Source: Dendrolimus kikuchii (taxonomy: Eukaryota; Arthropoda; Insecta; Lepidoptera; Lasiocampidae). Taken from it: 64,000 bases of DNA. The stretch lies in assembly GCA_019925095.2 (NCBI GenBank), contig CM034389.1:22245435-22309434 (forward strand), in the 5' to 3' direction. Within the stretch, counting starts at the first letter, position 1, and every line of letters starts with the position of its first letter. The notes beneath the pieces are model-generated. The model worked only from the letters and a program-made list of their open reading frames with translations, was not told where the DNA came from and did not search any database. The position numbers and the translations under genes are program-made. Of this stretch, positions 63,568-64,000 are shown piece after piece.

Positions 63568-64000
63568 GATCGTTTACTCCAAATTAATACACATATGGCC
63601 TACACTATCATCCGATACTGCCTTTTCGTGCCCAAATTTACATACACCCTCCGATGTTGCCAACTCTGGAAACAAACCTCTCTTTTACAGACGTTGGACA
63701 ACATCGTGAGGGATACCCTCATATCCATCATAAATTTAGAAATGGACGACCGTGCATGGTCACAGTGTTCTCTCCCGGTAAAACTGGGTGGCCTCGGCGT
63801 CCGCAAAATCTCCAGTGTCGCTCTGCCAGCTTTTCTGTCATCGGCTTACAGTACGCGTGATTTAGTATTCAAAATTTTACAAAAGACCAATTTTCAGTTC
63901 GAAATTCCCTATTTAACCGATGCCAGAAGAGTTTGGTCAATGGCTTGCCCTAACGTTAATGTACCTACTGTCCTTACTTCACAGCATGCTTGGGATGGGC
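63568..64000 (+). mobile_element. LINE reverse-transcriptase ORF, 5'-truncated and running off the window
   Basis: The frame after the stop at 63565 stays open to the last base. It reads YTIIRYCLFVPKFTYTLRCC, then LDNIVRDTLISIINLEMDD, LPVKLGGLGVRKISSVALPA and FLSSAYSTRDLVF. The LPxxxGGLGxRxxxxxALPAFLSS block follows the polymerase domain in several LINE ORF2 proteins. No stop or frameshift within about 144 codons, so it is relatively intact. Confidence 0.75.

Overview
The window looks like a piece of a lepidopteran (moth or butterfly) nuclear genome. It is strongly AT-rich, its one recognisable host gene is cut up by multi-kilobase introns, and it is crowded with short poly(A)-tailed retroposons, 5'-truncated non-LTR retrotransposons (LINEs), palindromic and terminal-inverted-repeat (TIR) elements and microsatellites of a kind I associate with Lepidoptera. 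That assignment is inference from style and family resemblance; no species can be named. I see no operons, rRNA, functional tRNA genes, CRISPR arrays or bacterial features.

The only host protein-coding gene I can support is on the + strand: a RYK/Derailed-family (Wnt-binding WIF domain plus pseudokinase) receptor. Eleven coding exons run from about 23.4 kb to a stop codon at 61396: three for the WIF domain (23448-31559), one for the single transmembrane helix (39950-40136), two for the cytoplasmic juxtamembrane region (47616-49430) and five for the kinase-like domain (58701-61396). They keep a consistent reading phase and have normal GT/AG borders, with one exception. The exon starting at 59302 loses homology in mid-domain at 59401, directly against a retroelement-like repeat. 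The catalytic-loop and activation-segment coding region, about 60 residues, cannot be found before the next exon at 59880. The 5' exons (signal peptide and start of the WIF domain) were not found and may lie upstream of the window or unrecognised in the first 23 kb.

Most of the rest is repeats. Names used below: family A, a roughly 310-bp poly(A)-tailed repeat with more than a dozen copies or fragments; family B, a roughly 290-bp tRNA-derived SINE with pol III A and B boxes; family C, a 230-270 bp retroposon with 14-bp target-site duplications; family D, a 610-bp GC-rich repeat ending in TAA repeats; family L, a LINE whose ORF2 ends in ...ARELA and is followed by a TATG tail; RTE-like, a second LINE; family U, LINE-like 3' ends carrying a 'GATAAGGCCGCC' block and a GCAATAAAGTG end; family V, short repeats with a TAAAA tail. 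There are also two LTR-like copies in opposite orientation on either side of the kinase exons, and three or four MITE-like elements. An RT-like ORF of another LINE runs off the right edge (63568-64000).

Layout: 0-23 kb, repeats and AT-rich sequence with no host gene recognised; 23-61.4 kb, the RYK-like gene with repeat-filled introns; 61.4-64 kb, the 3' flank with an LTR-like copy, AT-rich DNA and the start of a LINE fragment.
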